From assembly GCA_039105265.1 (NCBI GenBank), contig JAPFFF010000007.1, forward strand, positions 3,596,001 through 3,660,000: a DNA stretch of 64,000 nucleotides, written 5' to 3'. A program made the position numbers and the translations under genes. A model generated the notes under the pieces. It was not told where the DNA came from. It saw only the letters and a program-made list of their open reading frames with translations, and did not search any database. Of the stretch, positions 46,993 to 57,565 are shown piece after piece; within the stretch, counting starts at the first letter, position 1; each line of letters begins with the position of its first letter. The DNA comes from Tritrichomonas musculus. Its lineage: Eukaryota > Parabasalia > Tritrichomonadida > Tritrichomonadidae.

Positions 46993-48897
46993 TTATTTTT
47001 GTTTATTAAATACAACATTAAATCGGTCCGCAGCATCTTTCTTAGAATCCCTAGCTGCCTTATTTTTGGATTTCATAGCAGTGTATCCACTATCTTCTCC
47101 ATATAATCTAAGTTCAATTAAATTATCGATGTTTTCAATAAATGATTTGCGAGCTCTATTCAATTCTTCAGGAGCCTCCTCTTGTATGAATGTAATCAGT
47201 TGTGTATAAAATGGGGGTGTTTGATGGCCTTGCTCATCAGTTTGTTTTACAAGCCCAGTCTTGAAATCCATTCCAAATCCCCATTTAAATACAACTTCCT
47301 CTACCAGTGCTAGCATTCCAAGCATTTCCCTAGGTGGTTGATTTTTATTTCGAACACCAGTTTGTAAGTTAACTATTTTGGCAATGATTTTAACCCATTT
47401 ATCGATATTGGGACCAACTGCTTTCATATAATCTTGCTTATGTGTACGCTTCCAATTTGACCAAGCTGGGTATGATAATGATTTACTATCAAATTTATTT
47501 TTCTCAATAGCATTTTTCATAGGAAGGTCAAAGTAGTAAATATATATGGTATTGCATACTGCTAGAAAATTGGTCAATTTCTTGAGTTCGAGCCAATTAT
47601 AAAATTTCTTTTGATCCCAGAACGTATTCCATATGTGCGAGAACAGAGATGCCCAATAGCTGTTAGGTGATAAGCGCTTGCTAATATGTGCCTTTCCAAG
47701 ACCGGAGCCACCATATGCCTTTTCTAGAGCCAATAATTGATTAGATTTGGTCAATTGATATTCACCAGTATTCCAATCAACTTTGTTAATATTCTTATCA
47801 AATTGCTGCTTGAGCCAAACGTTGAATGGAGTTGCTTTACGCTTAGCTTTTGAATTGCAAATTGTTTTCCAAACCTTCTTATAAGGAGATGCATGGACTA
47901 ATTTGTATCCGTTGACAATAGCTGGAATTCCACGTTTATCTACCAATATGATATCATCAACCTGGTCACCATTGAGGTCTGTAATCTCATTTCCTAATGG
48001 GTCATAAGAATTAGGTGGTAATAATCTGTAATTGGGAACTCCATTTTCATCAAGGTGGTTCAAACAATATTCCTTTGCAGTATCACGTGCTGCAGCTAAT
48101 GGAATGTATTTAACCCGGAAATTGCCATTTATAATCATATCTAGGAAGTTCTTCTTGAAAGCTGTTGAATCACCTGTGAGTGATAGATTGCCGAATTCAC
48201 CTAAATATCCTTTGATATTTTCATAGTTTTTGCCATTACGTCTACCTAAGGTAACACTTGATGGTTCAACCTCTTTCATAACATAGTTATATTCATTGGT
48301 TTTAGTAAATTTGGATTTTGGTTTGAATGCCGAATCTTGTATATCAGAGTTGAATTTAATTCCATGTTTAAGATGTTTTCTAGCAGGTGTCCTAACATAA
48401 TCATATGGAATTTGAGAATCTTCATCGTTATTATCATCGTTATTATCATCGTTATTATCATCGTTATTATCATTGTTATTATCATCGTCAGTGCCACTGG
48501 TTTCTAAATCATCGATTTCTTCGATATCCAGTGCTTGATCATCATCATTGCCTGCTGATGGTGTTGCTAATACTTTCTTTGAAGATTTATGACTCATGAG
48601 TACTTTAGGTGTAGAAAAAATGTTTTTATCCGCATTCTCATTATCAGCATCTTTTCTATAGTCAGCTTCGATAAACTCATAGCTCATAATCTTAGGAATA
48701 TATTTTTGTATATTAGCTACCTCAGTCTTTGCCTCTGGAGACTCTACGAAAAGCGATCGCTTGTCCAAGATTGAATCCAAGTTACGTATGATATCATCAA
48801 CCATATCCCGGACCTCTTTAATCTCGGGGTTGCTAAGTTCACGTGGTGAATATTTCTCAGGGTCATCCGCAATGCGATAGTATTTGGGTAATACATT
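46993..48897 (-). pseudogene. p924 homologue, part left of the A3 insertion
   Basis: About 630 residues containing the conserved domain (DLNGDQVDDIILVDKRGIP) and an N-terminal NDDN repeat run. Fossil; A3 lies inside this gene. Diverged from p924 of B1 outside the conserved domain. Confidence 0.7.
48423..48488 (-). repeat. 12-bp tandem repeat (ATCGTTATTATC type)
   Basis: About five units encoding Asn/Asp repeats in the p924 homologue. Confidence 0.9.
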
Positions 48898-48925
48898 AGA
48901 GAGATAGGGTGGGCTTTTGGGCAGG
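48898..48925 (+). repeat. Outer tip of A3 left inverted repeat
   Basis: Starts AGAGAGATAGGGTGGGC and continues CTTTTGGGCAGGGGATA, matching the reverse complement of the A1 right end. B3 sequence (ACATTAG) ends at the same point, so the first AG could belong to either. Downstream, to about 48985, there are only degraded resemblances to the rest of the repeat. Confidence 0.75.
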
Positions 48926-49005
48926 GGATATAAAGTTTAAGTTGACGGTCGCCACTTTGAATTTACATCTTTGAATTTATATTTAATTTTTTTATTTTGA
49001 TTGAA

Positions 49006-49416
49006 ATGAGTAAGTTGTATTACATTTACGATTATTCTTTTGATATACCACGAATGCCAGAACCTGAAATGATGCCCAATGATGTTAAACGATTAAGATA
49101 TTATCGTGAATATACATTTAATAAACGATATTATTTTGTGAGTGAACGTGAAAGGATGATATATAGATATTACATACCTGAGGAATACCATCCAAGACCA
49201 GGTGAAAGAAGTTGGGACAAGATATATCCAGAACATCCAAATGGTTTTGTTAAAGAAGTATACCACAAAACAAATAACAAATCAAAGTGTTTTGGAATGA
49301 TTCCTGATAGTGATAGTAAAAAACGAGTATCGTTGACATTGAATGAACAGAATTTAAAGCAATTGATAAAACAAAACACATACACTAATGAATATGAAGA
49401 AGAAGAAGATTTATAA
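49006..49416 (+). CDS. p136, gene set within the A3 terminal repeat
   Basis: 136 residues, MSKLYYIYDYSFDIPRMPEP; Tyr/Arg/Pro-rich, ending EEEEDL; unrecognised. TTTATTTTGATTGAA precedes the ATG. It lies between the outer tip and the main body of the inverted repeat, and no counterpart is present at the A1 or A2 right ends. Confidence 0.6.
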   Translation: MSKLYYIYDYSFDIPRMPEPEMMPNDVKRLRYYREYTFNKRYYFVSERERMIYRYYIPEEYHPRPGERSWDKIYPEHPNGFVKEVYHKTNNKSKCFGMIPDSDSKKRVSLTLNEQNLKQLIKQNTYTNEYEEEEDL

Positions 49417-49827
49417 ATGAATTGTTTTATTAATGTTTTATTTTTGTGCAGGGGATAAAAAATGACCCCCTCGTCATAGGGTTTACAGACCCCAAACCTC
49501 AGCGCCATGACTCAAAAAATCGCCACTTTTTCAAAATTAGCCCCTCATTTCATTCAAAAATCGGGTAGACACTTTTGAATCGTCATCTTTGAATATTCAT
49601 CTTTGAACTTGTTTAGTAGTATATATCAGTCGGTTTCCGTCGAGCTAAAGCCCGCCGTCAACACGACTAATGAACAAAAATAATATGAACTCATTTAATG
49701 ATTACCATCAATTGATGTTTCATTTATTAGACAATTCATTTAATTCATTCTCAAGTTGATGAACTTTATTTTTGAGGCTGTTGATGTCTTCAATGACGTT
49801 TTTATTTTTTAATTTCATGATAAAGAC
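49417..49827. other. Noncoding A3 terminal repeat region
   Basis: Main inverted repeat plus about 35 bp leading to p151. No gene apart from the antisense end of p75. Confidence 0.7.
49448..49791 (+). repeat. Left terminal inverted repeat of A3 (main copy)
   Basis: Reverse complement of the A1 right inverted repeat. It contains the GCAGGGGATA block, the TCGGGTAGAC block and TCAGTCGGTTTCCGTCGAGC, and ends in the reverse complement of the 3' end of p75, after which similarity stops. The outermost bases of the repeat are not here but at 48898-48925, beyond an extra gene. Confidence 0.8.
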
Positions 49828-50283
49828 ATGTCAACACCAAAGGTTTATGATTACATCAATTCATTGATTGATATGCTGGATGAAACAGAGAAGTTTAAAC
49901 AATGTGATTTCTCAATATTGTGTGATAGATATCCAATACCAAGTGGAAAGGCTACATATAAAGCTAAAGTGATGTACATATCATTGAAGAACAAAGAGAA
50001 TGAATTCAAACGATTTTATCATGATAAGATTGTTGAACTCGGTCTTGAATACATAACACTTACATCAAATGTTAGAAGAAGGATATCAACAACATCCATT
50101 GAATTCTTCGTTGAAGGTTCAAATGAAGAGCAATCATTTAAAGAATACAATTATTATAATTACAGTATCAGGAAAGTTAATGATAAGAAAACAAAAGAAC
50201 TCATCGAACAGATGAGACAAAAATATAATATCAATACACCTCAACTATTTGTAGGTGTTCAACAACAAATTGTATTAGATTAA
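49828..50283 (+). CDS. p151, A3 homologue of p161
   Basis: 151 residues; VYDYINSLIDMLDE, CDFSILCDRYP, YITLTSNVRRRIS, YYNYSI. Convergent with the ATPase; stops overlap by 4 nt (TTAA). The first gene inside the inverted repeat, as p161 is in B3. Confidence 0.65.
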   Translation: MSTPKVYDYINSLIDMLDETEKFKQCDFSILCDRYPIPSGKATYKAKVMYISLKNKENEFKRFYHDKIVELGLEYITLTSNVRRRISTTSIEFFVEGSNEEQSFKEYNYYNYSIRKVNDKKTKELIEQMRQKYNINTPQLFVGVQQQIVLD

Positions 50284-51194
50284 TGAATCTCAATTGTATT
50301 TGTTCTCGTATTGACTAACACGAATTGATGACCTGATAAGTCTTTATATTTTTGCCATAAATGTTCAAACTCAATTGGCATTGGAACTTGATGATATACA
50401 TAACTCAACTTTTGACGAGAATAACCACTAAAGATAAAGAATGATGTTGCATTATGCTTATATTCTGTTTTGATTGCTTTGAAGAACTGAATATTAATAT
50501 ATACGATTGAGTGTTTATGTCGAAGTTGTGAAACATAATTAGTAAAGTAATCAGTCTTTAAAATTAATGAACGGCTTGCATCTTCACATAAAATGATTGT
50601 GTTTAATGGTTCATTTGGTTGCCCTAGCTTATTGATATGAAGAAACTCAAACATATCATTTAACTTCTTTTCATTGATTACTATTTTTGGAGTCGAACTA
50701 TATTTATCATATAGCTCTTTATATAAATCAAGTTGTTTAAGATATTCTTCAGCGTTTGAATCACTAATAACTTTGATTGGTAGTTGTATCAATTCACGTT
50801 GAGCAATAAATGTTGCATCATTGATTGTACCGCTCTTAGATATATAAACGATTAAATGAAAGTTGGTGTTCTTTAATCTTGACATTTGAATGATATCTCT
50901 TAAAACAACATGGCTCTTTCCTCTTCCTTGATTTCCGACAAGTATGTTCAATGAATTGTAATGTGCATAGATGCCGTTTGCGATTGGTCTGATTGATTCA
51001 TTCTTTATTTTTGATTCATTGCGTTGATAAGCTTTGTTCATCTCATCATCAATGTTAAATGTTGTTTCATTAACTGTTGGCTTGAATGATTCATATTCAA
51101 ATGCAAAACTCATTTGGTCATCATCATAATCAGAGCTATTAGAAAATAAAACCTCTTTATAATTAAAGTGCGTCGGTTTCATGAAACATTTCAT
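50280..51194 (-). CDS. FtsK/HerA-type (A32-like) packaging ATPase, A3
   Basis: 304 residues. Walker A GNQGRGKS at about 87-94, Walker B NTIILCED at about 200, then QLRHKHSIVYINIQFF. Strongly similar to B3 after residue 45; the N-terminal linker differs and lacks the dispersed repeat. The start at 51194 is uncertain (another ATG four codons in). Confidence 0.8.
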   Translation of the reverse strand: MKCFMKPTHFNYKEVLFSNSSDYDDDQMSFAFEYESFKPTVNETTFNIDDEMNKAYQRNESKIKNESIRPIANGIYAHYNSLNILVGNQGRGKSHVVLRDIIQMSRLKNTNFHLIVYISKSGTINDATFIAQRELIQLPIKVISDSNAEEYLKQLDLYKELYDKYSSTPKIVINEKKLNDMFEFLHINKLGQPNEPLNTIILCEDASRSLILKTDYFTNYVSQLRHKHSIVYINIQFFKAIKTEYKHNATSFFIFSGYSRQKLSYVYHQVPMPIEFEHLWQKYKDLSGHQFVLVNTRTNTIEIH

Positions 51195-51218
51195 TTCTTT
51201 AGTTTTCGTTAAAGCTCT

Positions 51219-51350
51219 TCATGAATACATTTTTGTTCTTATCTCTTCACTGAGTTCTGGTTCCTTGTCTGGTATCATTAATGATACTTCAACAATCTTC
51301 ACTAAAAATAAACCTGTCAGTAATGAAACAACTAATATTTCATATATCAT
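51219..51350 (-). CDS. Small membrane peptide, 43 aa
   Basis: MIYEILVVSLLTGLFLVKIV, a single hydrophobic helix, followed by an acidic tail like the B3 peptide. Position and pattern are conserved, so probably a real gene despite its size. Confidence 0.7.
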   Translation of the reverse strand: MIYEILVVSLLTGLFLVKIVEVSLMIPDKEPELSEEIRTKMYS

Positions 51351-51360
51351 TTATTAGTCT

Positions 51361-51945
51361 TTAAATTGTTAACTTTAATGATATACCATATTTGATGAAC
51401 TGTGAATAAATATTATTATAACAATACTTGAATTCTTCTGTTTTATTGTCCTTTGTTATCAATATCTTTGATATCTTCATTAATTCTTTATCATTTGATG
51501 AAATACAACCGCATGAAGCTTCACATTCATCAATAACGAGTTCAACTTTATCTGCTTGAGTTAATAGTTTAATCATATTCATCAACAAATCACTTTTACA
51601 AATAAGATATGAATTAATTCTCAACGGATTATTCTCATACATTTCAATAATCATTTCAAGGAATTTATTTTTGATTTCGAGCTCATCAAGTTCATTTCCT
51701 AAGTCTATTATTCCACGGTCTCGAATAAGATTGTTTGTTTGAGGTATTGATTGAGATGTTCCACTCATCTGTGGTATAGTAAAATTTGTGGCTTGAGATG
51801 ATTGAGGTAATGGTTGAACTGATGGATAATCAACTGGTTGAATTGGTCTTTGATTCTTTGGTTGAATCTTGATGTTGATATTGGTATTCTGTTCTTGTTT
51901 AACTGATGCATCGTTCTCGGATGATAGAATTCGAGCTTTATTCAT
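51361..51945 (-). CDS. p194, A3 homologue of p205
   Basis: 194 residues from MNKARILSSENDASVKQEQN; Pro/Gln linker; C-terminal domain with NPLRINSYLICKSDLLMNMI and CEASCGC. TTTTATTTTTGTTTAAAA lies upstream. Confidence 0.65.
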   Translation of the reverse strand: MNKARILSSENDASVKQEQNTNINIKIQPKNQRPIQPVDYPSVQPLPQSSQATNFTIPQMSGTSQSIPQTNNLIRDRGIIDLGNELDELEIKNKFLEMIIEMYENNPLRINSYLICKSDLLMNMIKLLTQADKVELVIDECEASCGCISSNDKELMKISKILITKDNKTEEFKYCYNNIYSQFIKYGISLKLTI

Positions 51946-52009
51946 TTTAAAGTTATTCGTTTTAAACAAAAATAAAACAACATCAATGATGAGTCATTCA
52001 ATGATTCAT

Positions 52010-52255
52010 TTACAAAGTCATCTGTTCAGCTGATTTGATACGTTCATCAATAGCTCTTAATTGTATTTTAATCGATTCAATATCATTAAATAGTTGTTTA
52101 TATATTGTCAATGTGTGAATCATCTTATCAAACTTTCCGTTTAATGCGTCATCTTCAGAATTCATGCATTCATTGAATATCTTATCCTTTACCCTTCTAA
52201 ACTGAGCGTGTAAAGCTGAAGAATCACAACTCAAACCATTAATTGCACTATTCAT
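52010..52255 (-). CDS. p81, small helical protein
   Basis: 81 residues, MNSAINGLSCDSSALHAQFR onward, mostly helical with coiled-coil potential (FNDIESIKIQLRAIDERIKS). Start by TTTTATTTTTGGTTTAAA upstream. No B counterpart seen. Unknown. Confidence 0.55.
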   Translation of the reverse strand: MNSAINGLSCDSSALHAQFRRVKDKIFNECMNSEDDALNGKFDKMIHTLTIYKQLFNDIESIKIQLRAIDERIKSAEQMTL

Positions 52256-52293
52256 TTTAAACCAAAAATAAAACTTCAAATGATTCAATGAAT

Positions 52294-52797
52294 TCAAATC
52301 AATTGTGGTCTTCTTTGATTGTTATTGTTATTGTTATCATTGTCATCATCATCATTGTCATGAGCCTGTTGCCTTTTCAATGTGAGAATCTTGTTAACCA
52401 TGTACGTTGATATATTTATGTTTAAATGCTTTTTGATTAATAGTTTTGTGTATGATGCTTGTTTATGTGCTGGCAACTTATTAATTTCATTCATTCGTTC
52501 TTCATCAAGGAACTGCATAACTAATTCACGTTCATGAGTGTTTAAGAACTTTGATGAATTGAATATGGAGCGCTTTGGTTTATCACTTTTTGGTGTTATA
52601 TCATTCAATAAACTATTTTGTTCAGAGAAATGGGGTAGATTTTCATCATCTGATGATGAATCATTATTGTCATTGTCAAATGAAACGTTATTCACAAGGT
52701 TCCTGAAAGCTTCATGGTCATCTGATTTAGCAATCAATATCGTTAACAAATGACGGATTGCATCAACATGTTTCAATATCTCTATTAATTCTGTCAT
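52294..52797 (-). CDS. p167, acidic-linker protein
   Basis: 167 residues from MTELIEILKHVDAIRHLLTI. Helical start, Ser/Asp-rich centre, helical C-terminal part (THERELVMQFLDEERMNEIN), Asp/Asn run near the end. Divergent from the polymerase. Unknown; a terminal-protein or replication accessory role would be a guess from position. Confidence 0.55.
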   Translation of the reverse strand: MTELIEILKHVDAIRHLLTILIAKSDDHEAFRNLVNNVSFDNDNNDSSSDDENLPHFSEQNSLLNDITPKSDKPKRSIFNSSKFLNTHERELVMQFLDEERMNEINKLPAHKQASYTKLLIKKHLNINISTYMVNKILTLKRQQAHDNDDDDNDNNNNNNQRRPQLI

Positions 52798-52883
52798 TTC
52801 AATGAAATAAAAAACCTGAATTATTTTTTTTGATTTAACATTTTTCAAATTTCAAATAATTTGATTTTTTAATTATATCATAA

Positions 52884-55800
52884 ATGAGTTCTCGTTATTA
52901 CTATCAAAAAGATACCAAATCATTTGTTATTGAACAAATCAGGTATATCAATAATGAACTTCAATTAAAACCTCGCTTGTCAACATCTAAACCTAGTGAT
53001 TATGATGTTAAACACTTCAAATCAATCTTAGAAAACTATCTAACTTCATTCGGTTTTAGAGAACATGAAGGTGATAGAATCAATGATACAACAATATTAG
53101 CTTTCGTCAATAGAATGAAGAAAGAAGCAGAAGAACAAGAAGAAGAGGAGGAAGAGGAACAATTTGAAGAAGAAGAACAAGATGATGAACAAAAACTAAA
53201 ACAAAAACAAATCGAGGACAACATTAAAATTGCTCATGATGCACTCAACAAAGCCCTTCAATTAATTAAATCTGAAAATATATTATTGAGACCATTACCA
53301 CCAAAGACAAACAAACAACCTCAACGATATGAAGATATTCGATTCAACAATGAAAATGCTGAATTAATTGAATACATCAAAAAGTTTGGCTATAAAGGTG
53401 TTCATTCAAAACATGATTCATATTTCATAATCAATGAACCTGAAAACTTTGATGAAGCCGTCGAAGCATGCAGTCATTTCATTGACCAATTCCCAAATGA
53501 TAGTGAAAAGGTTGAACGATTAGATGAAGACAGTAAAGAACCAATCAAAATATATTACAAAAACGGAGTTTCATCAATTGAAGACATCAATGAATATTTA
53601 ACTGAGACAGTGTTTAAACAAGAAGTGAAACCGTTCAAAATATATTTTCAATTGACAGGCATATTTGAGATACCGCCCAAGAATGAAAACGAAAGATATA
53701 CGTATGAAGCAAGTGAAATCAAATGGAAGAACTATAAATCATCAATTCCGATAATAGTTAGAGAGAGTAAAGATATTGATAAAGTTAAACTGTATGTTGA
53801 ATCAAAAATACATGAATATGAAACCACTACTTCAAACATCAAATTGTGTATTGTTTGGTCAGTATCGTTTACAATTTCACGAGTCGTTAAGATAACGGGT
53901 AAGATTGATGAAGTTTCAGAATTGTTTGGCAAAAATAAATATATCATTATTGATAACGTTGATGATTGTTTGTGTTGGTATCGATTTCTTGCTTGTTGTT
54001 TGAATAAAGAATTAATGAAAAGACCTTTTACAATCTCAGACCGAACAGCAGCAGCAAAGAAAATATTATGTGATGAACACGGTTTGAGCTATACAAAGAA
54101 ACCTTCAAAAGCAGCAAAGCAATTCATCAACTCGTTTAAAGGTATCACGATTGAAGAAATGAAAGAATCAGCCAAGAAGCATAACATCAATGTCAACATT
54201 TATGAATACAACCAAACTGAAACAGATAAAAAAGGCTTTTTCGATTTACAAGACCAATGGCATAACACTGACGATAACAATAAAACGTTTTCAGCCCTGT
54301 TGTATTCAAAGGATAAGATACTTCACATAATGTACATCATCAACGCTGAAGCATTAACAAATATTCATATTTGTCCTCATTGTGGTTCATACATTCACAA
54401 AGGAAATCACAATATTGACAGATTCAACAGACATGTAGATAAATGTGATGGCAAATTCAAAAAGGATTTCATACCTTCACGAGAAGCTTTACCATATTGT
54501 CCACACATTTTAAACAATCCTGTTTATTTGTATTGTCTTTCATATGAACTTGAATGGAAGCCAACAATTCATTATATCACTTATGATTTTGAAACAATGG
54601 AACAAAAGATTGAAAAGAAAGTCAGTGATAAATCAGTTATCAATTCTCGATTGATTCCTTTGAGTGTTTCATCATGTGTGAAGCTTGATAAAGGATTGAT
54701 AACAAAGAACTTTGATATAAGAACAAATGACTTCATTGCCAAATGGATTGACTGGTTATTTGTTGCTGGCTGTGATGTGTATGCTGATAAGTTGAACCAT
54801 TTAAAATCATTCATTAAAGATAAATCGGAAGAAGAACTCAATAAAATAGATTCATCATTGAAAACAATAACAGTATTCGGTTTTAATTCATCACGATTTG
54901 ATTCAAACTTATTCAAAGAGCAATTGATTAAAAATCATTGGTCAATCGATAGCGGAATGATTGGAACTGCTACATCATTGAAACAATTCATATTGAAGTC
55001 ATCAAAGTACCCTATTCGATTGAGGTTCATTGACGCACAAGCATTTGTTGCTGGAGGAACACTCAAACAGTTTGGAATCGATTTTGGCGGTATATCTAAC
55101 AGTTCGAAAGGTGTCTTTCCTTATGAAGCAATCAACAGTGAAAATTATAATGAAGTGTTGTCAAAGAGTGAACCATTTGAATATGAAGACTTTTACAGTT
55201 ATCTCAATCAAAAGAATCCTTTAACAAAAGCTGATTATGAAGAGTATTTGATTGATTCAAAGAGGTTTGCAACACGTTGGGATTATTTGTTATCATACAA
55301 TGACAATGATGTTGAAATGATGATTAAACCTATTGACAACCTTATTCAAATGAATGCTGAATATAAAGTTGATTTGATTAGCAATCTTTCGTTATCAAAG
55401 AATGCTTCATGTATCAAATATGCTCTTGCTTACAAAGATTTCAACCCGAAGAACGACTATGAAATCATCAACAAGATGAATACATTCAAACCAACAATGA
55501 AATGGTGGTTAAATAAATGTGATAATTATCGAAAGCAAGACATGAAACATAATTTTTGCTCGCAAAAAGGCGATTCATCGCTTCAATCAAATCAAAATCA
55601 ACGAGATATTTCAAAATGTGTTAGTGAAAAGGATTTCGAAGCATTCATGAAATTGTATGAATCAAATGAAACAGGTAAATGTCATTTATGTGGTGAACAC
55701 TTTACTTACAACAACAAACCGACACTTGACCGAATAGATAACAATAAAGGACATCAGATTGATAACTGTTTACTTGCTTGTGCTGAATGTAATCGTTTAC

Positions 55801-57455
55801 GACAACGTGATGACGACAAGATAACAAGAACCAAAATACAATTGAAAAAATTCTGCAAGCTCCATCACCTGCCAACACTCATAACTGATGAAAAAGAATA
55901 CTACAATTTGAGAGAGAACATAACGGGAGGATTATCAAATGTACTTCATCGTGTGAACATCAGAGGTCAAACATTAATCAATAAACTCAAATATGATGCC
56001 GTTAATGACAGAATCATTAGCTATGACACTTCAAACACAGTCTCTCACGTTGCTGGTATTGATTTCAATTCATTGTATCCTTCATCATTCAGTTCAGTAA
56101 AACATTCATTTAATCCTTATCACGGAGGAATCATGTACATGCCTGGCTCATTTATAAAACGATTTGATGTTTATGATGAAGATGGAAACAAGAATGAAAA
56201 GGTATTCAATGCTGCAATGAATATCATTCAATCAAAGAAACGATTTGATGCAAACCCTGAGTTTATATTCAAAGCTGAAGTCAAATTAAGATGCCCAAAG
56301 AATAAAATCAATGATTTGATTAACTTTCCTCCTGTGTTTAGAAATATCAATATAATGAATGATGAACAAACGATTGGAAGCTATATGTACAAATATATGA
56401 AAGACAATAAACTGAATTCAGCAGATAAAGAAACAAGAAAGCTGACAATGTTGCTTGATACATGCGGTACATTTATGACGTTCTCGAACTATTATTTATG
56501 GTTTTTAATCGACCACGGACTTATAGTTGATGACATTAAGAGCTTAAGTTTATTCGAGGCACATGACGGTTTTAATCAATTTGTTTGTGAGTTTATGAAG
56601 AAGCGTCAAGATATATTGTCAGGAAAGGCACACGGGAACGAAAAGTTTTACAAGATTAGTATGAACGGATCTTACGGATATGACGGAATGAATTCAGAGA
56701 ACTTTAATAAAGTCAGAATTGTTGATAAAAATAAAGCCTTTCAATTGATAGCATCCGATACTTATCGCAATGGATGTAAATTGTCAAATGATTGTTATTT
56801 GATACAATCACAACCTCATTCATTCAAATGTAATACATGTCTTCAGGAATCATTTTGGACATTAGACAATGCGAAATACTGGTATTTGACTTTCCTTTAT
56901 GACTTTCTATACAAATGCATTGACATGAATAAAATTCATTTCAACTCGGTCGATACAGACAGTCTGTACATGTCAATCGCTGGTGATATGAATAAACCGA
57001 TTGACCAGTTGTTTGATTACGTCATCAAAGACAAATCATTTTATGACAAACACATTTATAGCTTCATGCCAAACCCTGCAATCAATGATGTATATGATGA
57101 GAAAAAGATTCTCGGATGCTGTGTAGAAAAGTTCGGAGCAAATCAAATTGCTTTGTGCGCTAAGTGTTATACGATTTGGTCAGATGACAAAACAATTTCA
57201 TTAAAGCTCAAAGGTGTTTCATTGAAGAAGAACAACATCAAATCAAGCGATTACAAAAATGTCATTGAAAAGCAATCAGTAATGAAAGGAAAGAATATAA
57301 ACCTTCAATTAAATTCACAACTGATGAGTAAAATAACTGTAATCAAAAATGCTTTAACAGCAGCACATTCAAAAATGTTGGTATTATCAAATCATTGTTG
57401 TTGTCCTTATGTCAATGGTTTCACTGCAAAGGATTATTTCATTGAGAATCATTAA
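52884..57455 (+). CDS. Protein-primed family B DNA polymerase, A3 (complete)
   Basis: 1523 residues, within the long pPolB size range of Polintons. Approximate positions: acidic stretch 75-100; OTU-like Cys block about 360; Cys/His finger 495-525; ExoI YDFE 564; ExoII FNSSRFD 665; ExoIII YNDND 803; HNH-like domain 930-970; motif A DFNSLYPS 1058; motif B 1255; motif C VDTDS 1356; KxY 1425. All catalytic motifs are visible. It copies linear element DNA using a protein primer (family knowledge). KilA-N follows directly, without the HNH gene present in A1. Confidence 0.93.
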   Translation: MSSRYYYQKDTKSFVIEQIRYINNELQLKPRLSTSKPSDYDVKHFKSILENYLTSFGFREHEGDRINDTTILAFVNRMKKEAEEQEEEEEEEQFEEEEQDDEQKLKQKQIEDNIKIAHDALNKALQLIKSENILLRPLPPKTNKQPQRYEDIRFNNENAELIEYIKKFGYKGVHSKHDSYFIINEPENFDEAVEACSHFIDQFPNDSEKVERLDEDSKEPIKIYYKNGVSSIEDINEYLTETVFKQEVKPFKIYFQLTGIFEIPPKNENERYTYEASEIKWKNYKSSIPIIVRESKDIDKVKLYVESKIHEYETTTSNIKLCIVWSVSFTISRVVKITGKIDEVSELFGKNKYIIIDNVDDCLCWYRFLACCLNKELMKRPFTISDRTAAAKKILCDEHGLSYTKKPSKAAKQFINSFKGITIEEMKESAKKHNINVNIYEYNQTETDKKGFFDLQDQWHNTDDNNKTFSALLYSKDKILHIMYIINAEALTNIHICPHCGSYIHKGNHNIDRFNRHVDKCDGKFKKDFIPSREALPYCPHILNNPVYLYCLSYELEWKPTIHYITYDFETMEQKIEKKVSDKSVINSRLIPLSVSSCVKLDKGLITKNFDIRTNDFIAKWIDWLFVAGCDVYADKLNHLKSFIKDKSEEELNKIDSSLKTITVFGFNSSRFDSNLFKEQLIKNHWSIDSGMIGTATSLKQFILKSSKYPIRLRFIDAQAFVAGGTLKQFGIDFGGISNSSKGVFPYEAINSENYNEVLSKSEPFEYEDFYSYLNQKNPLTKADYEEYLIDSKRFATRWDYLLSYNDNDVEMMIKPIDNLIQMNAEYKVDLISNLSLSKNASCIKYALAYKDFNPKNDYEIINKMNTFKPTMKWWLNKCDNYRKQDMKHNFCSQKGDSSLQSNQNQRDISKCVSEKDFEAFMKLYESNETGKCHLCGEHFTYNNKPTLDRIDNNKGHQIDNCLLACAECNRLRQRDDDKITRTKIQLKKFCKLHHLPTLITDEKEYYNLRENITGGLSNVLHRVNIRGQTLINKLKYDAVNDRIISYDTSNTVSHVAGIDFNSLYPSSFSSVKHSFNPYHGGIMYMPGSFIKRFDVYDEDGNKNEKVFNAAMNIIQSKKRFDANPEFIFKAEVKLRCPKNKINDLINFPPVFRNINIMNDEQTIGSYMYKYMKDNKLNSADKETRKLTMLLDTCGTFMTFSNYYLWFLIDHGLIVDDIKSLSLFEAHDGFNQFVCEFMKKRQDILSGKAHGNEKFYKISMNGSYGYDGMNSENFNKVRIVDKNKAFQLIASDTYRNGCKLSNDCYLIQSQPHSFKCNTCLQESFWTLDNAKYWYLTFLYDFLYKCIDMNKIHFNSVDTDSLYMSIAGDMNKPIDQLFDYVIKDKSFYDKHIYSFMPNPAINDVYDEKKILGCCVEKFGANQIALCAKCYTIWSDDKTISLKLKGVSLKKNNIKSSDYKNVIEKQSVMKGKNINLQLNSQLMSKITVIKNALTAAHSKMLVLSNHCCCPYVNGFTAKDYFIENH

Positions 57456-57461
57456 ATGAAA

Positions 57462-57485
57462 CGAGTGGGATATTTCCCCCAGTCG
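57462..57485 (+). repeat. 24-nt hairpin between polymerase and KilA-N
   Basis: Arms CGAGTGGGA and CCCCAGTCG around TATTTC. Same flanks, length and outer arms as 5173-5196; the inner stem changes from TA/TA to GG/CC type. Confidence 0.7.
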
Positions 57486-57565
57486 AAAAATCATCAATGA
57501 AAATCAATTTATTTTTGCTGTTTTATTTTTAAATCAATTTTTTATCATCAATTCAAAAGGCTACA

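Larger units (their letters stand above)
38011..48897. mobile_element. Maverick/Polinton element B3, interrupted by A3
   Basis: Fossil element of subfamily B. It begins with AGTAGTGATGAGTGTGCGGG, exactly where similarity of B2 to an intact integrase copy stops, so this is probably the B left terminus. Parts: p161, ATPase, membrane peptide, p205, capsid, amphipathic peptide, p153, p75, p77, integrase, p110, p493 and a p924 homologue into which A3 has inserted. Apart from that insertion the visible genes are open. B3 differs appreciably from B1 and B2, so it is probably an older branch. Confidence 0.75.
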
